Source of the DNA: Numida meleagris
Taxonomy: Eukaryota; Chordata; Aves; Galliformes; Numididae
Direction of reading: 5' to 3'
Length of the DNA: 64,000 bases
NCBI RefSeq assembly: GCF_002078875.1
Contig: NC_034412.1
Location: 32,578,657-32,642,656 of the forward strand
In this document: positions 61,201-64,000 of the stretch, in pieces
Layout of the letters: each line of letters begins with the position of its first letter
Numbering within the stretch: the stretch's first letter is position 1
Notes under the pieces: generated by a model
Seen by the model: only the letters and a program-made list of their open reading frames with translations
Database searches by the model: none
Told to the model about the DNA's origin: nothing
Made by a program: the position numbers and the translations under genes

Positions 61201-64000
61201 TACACCTTCATTTTTTTCTTTTAGAATTAGCGCCAAGCAGCTATATGCCACATGCACGCTTCTCTATTATAGGCAATCCCCAGGAACCTCATTAAGTTTT
61301 CTTTATGGCTCCTATGCGCTGCTGGAACCATACCTAAGTGGAGCGTCTGACTGTCAGTGATTAGATACCATGATGGTATATACTTTAGAAAATATCATAT
61401 TTGGCATAGAGAAATAGACAAATGTAACAGCACTGCAGAGGGCCATTTATTCAACAGGCATTTCAGTGCATAAACAGTAACACACAGTTCCTGACATTAG
61501 CTTCCAGTTGCAATAGTGAAATTATTTCTGAAAGAGTTTCTGTGTAACCTTATTGTGCAGCTGAAAATAAATATATCTTAAATTCAAGAAAATTGTGGAT
61601 GTCAGAGAGAAGCAGATACCTACTAGCTTAAAATGTTACTGTTTATAATTGTATTTTGAGCATATTGGTATACCGTACTTCTCTGAACCAAACAGCATTT
61701 TGAGAAATATGGTATTAGTGGAATTTTTGGTGGATAAATGAGGGAAAAGTATATTGTTACTCAAGTATTCCAGCTTAACATGATTCTTACTGTAAAGATG
61801 TGAGTAACACGCTGCAACGACGCCAACAGGTAGTCTACTCTGAAATAAAACTTGCCAGATCTGTAACAAGATTTTCTATTAGCGCTTGTGGTGGTAATCA
61901 TGAGGAACTAATGGTGTTATCAAAATAATCTTTGATGTTTCTCTACTAAAAGCAATAGAAAAGTCTTTTCATTTTTCATTTTGTTCTGCCTTTACTTCTT
62001 TTCACAGGATTTCTGATTATCAGTTAAAGTTCTTGACTTGATTTTTCCATAATCAATCATCTTTTCTGTGTCAGCTCTTCCTGCTTTTTCCTATTGATTC
62101 ATTGCACAGTTTTTGTGGTATTTGAGTGGATGGGCTGACCTTTCATACTTAAGTTACTATTTCCAGCACATATGAGAAGACTAGTAAAACAACAGATGAG
62201 GAGACTATGCCCTGTAACATGTGTACTTTATCACTTTTGAGGCACGGCCCATGACGGTGGTTGTGCCCATCATGTTTTACAGCCTCTTGTAAAAACTTGG
62301 GTTAAATCTTTGTTTCATAGTTCCCAGTAGTAGTCTAATGCTGCCATTAGTCAGTGCAGGCTGTTACCTGTATCAGTCTGACTCACAAAAGTGTATTTCA
62401 TACACAGGTCCCCTTCTTTAAATTCTTTGCTACAGTCTAAGTAGAGCTGTGCACGTAGCATTCTCTCTGTAACATGCAGCTCTCCTGTTTTTTTGTGGAA
62501 CAACTACCAATTCTCAATAACTGTTACTGCAGGCTTATGCAACGTGGTGTGAATCACACCAAAACTACATGTGATGCGACAGAATCATACATTTCACAGT
62601 CTCACTTTGATAAACTGTAAGTACAAGCATTTTCTGAAGAGTTGTTACCTCGCTAGTACCACCTCCAGGTTACCAGTAGGGGCTAAACTCCTCCCAGAGT
62701 CACAGTGACCGCTGAGTCTGATGGGACTCCTGGTACGTATATGTAGGCAGAACTTGAATGTGTGTGGCCTGGGTGCCTCCATACTGCCCATGTGAGCAGG
62801 CCAGGGGCTGCACCTCCCCACTCCCACAGCCCTGGGCATGGCTTGGCTTCTACTGTAAGTCAGAATAACCACAGGATGCTGTAATTTTTCTTGGCAGAAA
62901 GAGATCCCTGGAGGATTTTCTCTGTTTCTGACTACTTTGCATTAGTTGTAGACACTGTTTAAGAGACTTTCTCTGTCTGTGTCAAGGGTAGGGAGTACGT
63001 TGCGTAAAGCACTTTGCTCAAAGGCCTGTTAAAGGCACCTTTATGTCTCTAATGGGCTAGAGCTGTGCATGAGGGATTAATCAAAGAGCAGAAATGATCC
63101 CCCTTCCTGTTTCTGGAAATATTAGTATCTTACAGGCCTCATTTTCCTACAGCAATTGAGAAGTGAAGTGAATGCTTTGGGACAAGTCCCTTATTACTCA
63201 GGGACAGTAAAGGATGGGAGCTTTACTGAGGCAATATATTTACTTCCTGTAAGAGTATCTTCTGCCAATTCCCATTTTTTGGTTGTTGTTTTTGAGTATG
63301 CCTAGGAGCAGTTCTGACAAGTTCTGAAGGAAATCGCCGTGGAAGGTCACTGTGACAGGACTCTGTAAGAATATCTCAGCCTTCAGTAGGAGTTTGGGGG
63401 AATATTTTTATTTTCTCTAATAGCTTCTACAAAACAACAAATACTTCACTGCCCCCCTGGTAATTGCCCACATACTTGTGTGAATTTTCTGTATCTGGAG
63501 AGAAATTAGAAATGATACAGTAATGGATTTACAGTATGCATTATCTCCACTGTATTATGTCACATACTTTGGAAGCCAGTTGATCTAGATTAAGTACGTT
63601 AGCCCTTTCTGTTTGTTTTCTAACTGCATTTCTAACTAAATGAAAAAAAAAACAACAAAATAAATGATTTAAACTAAGCAGCTACATTTAGTGTGTATCT
63701 ATATATATATTTAAACATTCCCCTTACCCCTTGTCTGTATTATTCCTGTATCTTTTCTACTCCGCCTAACTGGAATAACTCATTTTCACCCTATCAGGTA
63801 TGACTTTTCTACAATCATCTACAGCTGAAATCACAGTTTTCCAACCCAATGCATTAGAGGCATAGATGGTGCAAGTTCTAAGCACCTGTTTTTCTCTTTG
63901 CTTTTTCTTCCAGTGAATTCTCTGCTATTCTAGTGGGCCTTGGCCTGTTAATACCTGGTTTTAAAAGCAAGAGAAAAAAAGGAACCTGGGATGGGTAAAT
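58241..64000. other. AT-rich unique sequence, no gene seen
   Basis: No supported gene or named repeat. Overlapping frames on both strands occur at 59251-59647 and 60155-60445, but they are mutually antisense and show no family motif. A somewhat GC-richer piece at 62640-62840 has no recognisable origin. AT dinucleotide and A-rich tracts occur near 63642-63712. Confidence 0.55.

Noticed and set aside
1..64000. CRISPR arrays, bacterial operons, ribosome-binding sites, riboswitches, tRNA or rRNA genes
   Set aside because: No regular spacer-repeat array, cloverleaf-like box A/box B pair or rRNA-like block was seen. The repeats show the DNA is from an avian nuclear genome, where bacterial features are not expected.

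Overview
The window reads as vertebrate nuclear DNA from a bird, most likely a galliform close to chicken. It is AT-rich with long introns or intergenic character and scattered homopolymer runs. There is no operon-like packing and no long open frame. Three chicken-repeat-1 (CR1) LINE fragments end in the avian CR1 3' signature (a TTCCAACC-type block followed by ATTCTATG units). Two fragments match, as I remember it, the chicken mariner family usually called Mariner1_GG/Galluhop. Two solitary retroviral LTRs are of the kind common in avian genomes. The species call is inference from these repeats; no gene identifies it.

I found no protein-coding gene, tRNA, rRNA or microRNA that I can support. 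The longest open frame is 130 codons (minus strand, 27276-27668). By my rough estimate that is about what chance gives in 64 kb of this base composition.

Layout. 1-13680: unique AT-rich sequence with homopolymers, a 28-bp palindrome at 1424-1451 and a small CpG-rich patch at 9266-9398. 13681-13738: a short CR1 3' end. 13739-27275: unique sequence with scattered hairpins. 27276-28560: a minus-strand stretch whose translations look more protein-like than their surroundings but are broken between frames; it may be an unrecognised exon cluster or an old pseudogene. 29189-29881: a 5'-truncated CR1 on the minus strand with a broken reverse-transcriptase-end frame. 30748-30811: a second CpG patch. 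30816-41402: a long, nearly repeat-free stretch with conserved-element-like sequence around 35690-36620. 41403-41636: a CR1 fragment with an internal tandem duplication. 42643-43176: a near-complete, internally deleted mariner element. 47072-47332 and 52313-52807: two solo LTRs, each with terminal inverted repeats and an exact 5-bp target-site duplication. 58089-58240: a truncated second mariner copy. The remainder to 64000 is unique AT-rich sequence.

The best-supported points of interest are the two intact solo LTRs with readable regulatory architecture, one carrying a 45-bp U3 duplication and the other a ZNF143-like box. Next are a pair of perfect palindromes about 50 bp apart near 51600 and several stretches that look like conserved noncoding regulatory DNA. 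Nothing here amounts to a new multi-gene system.
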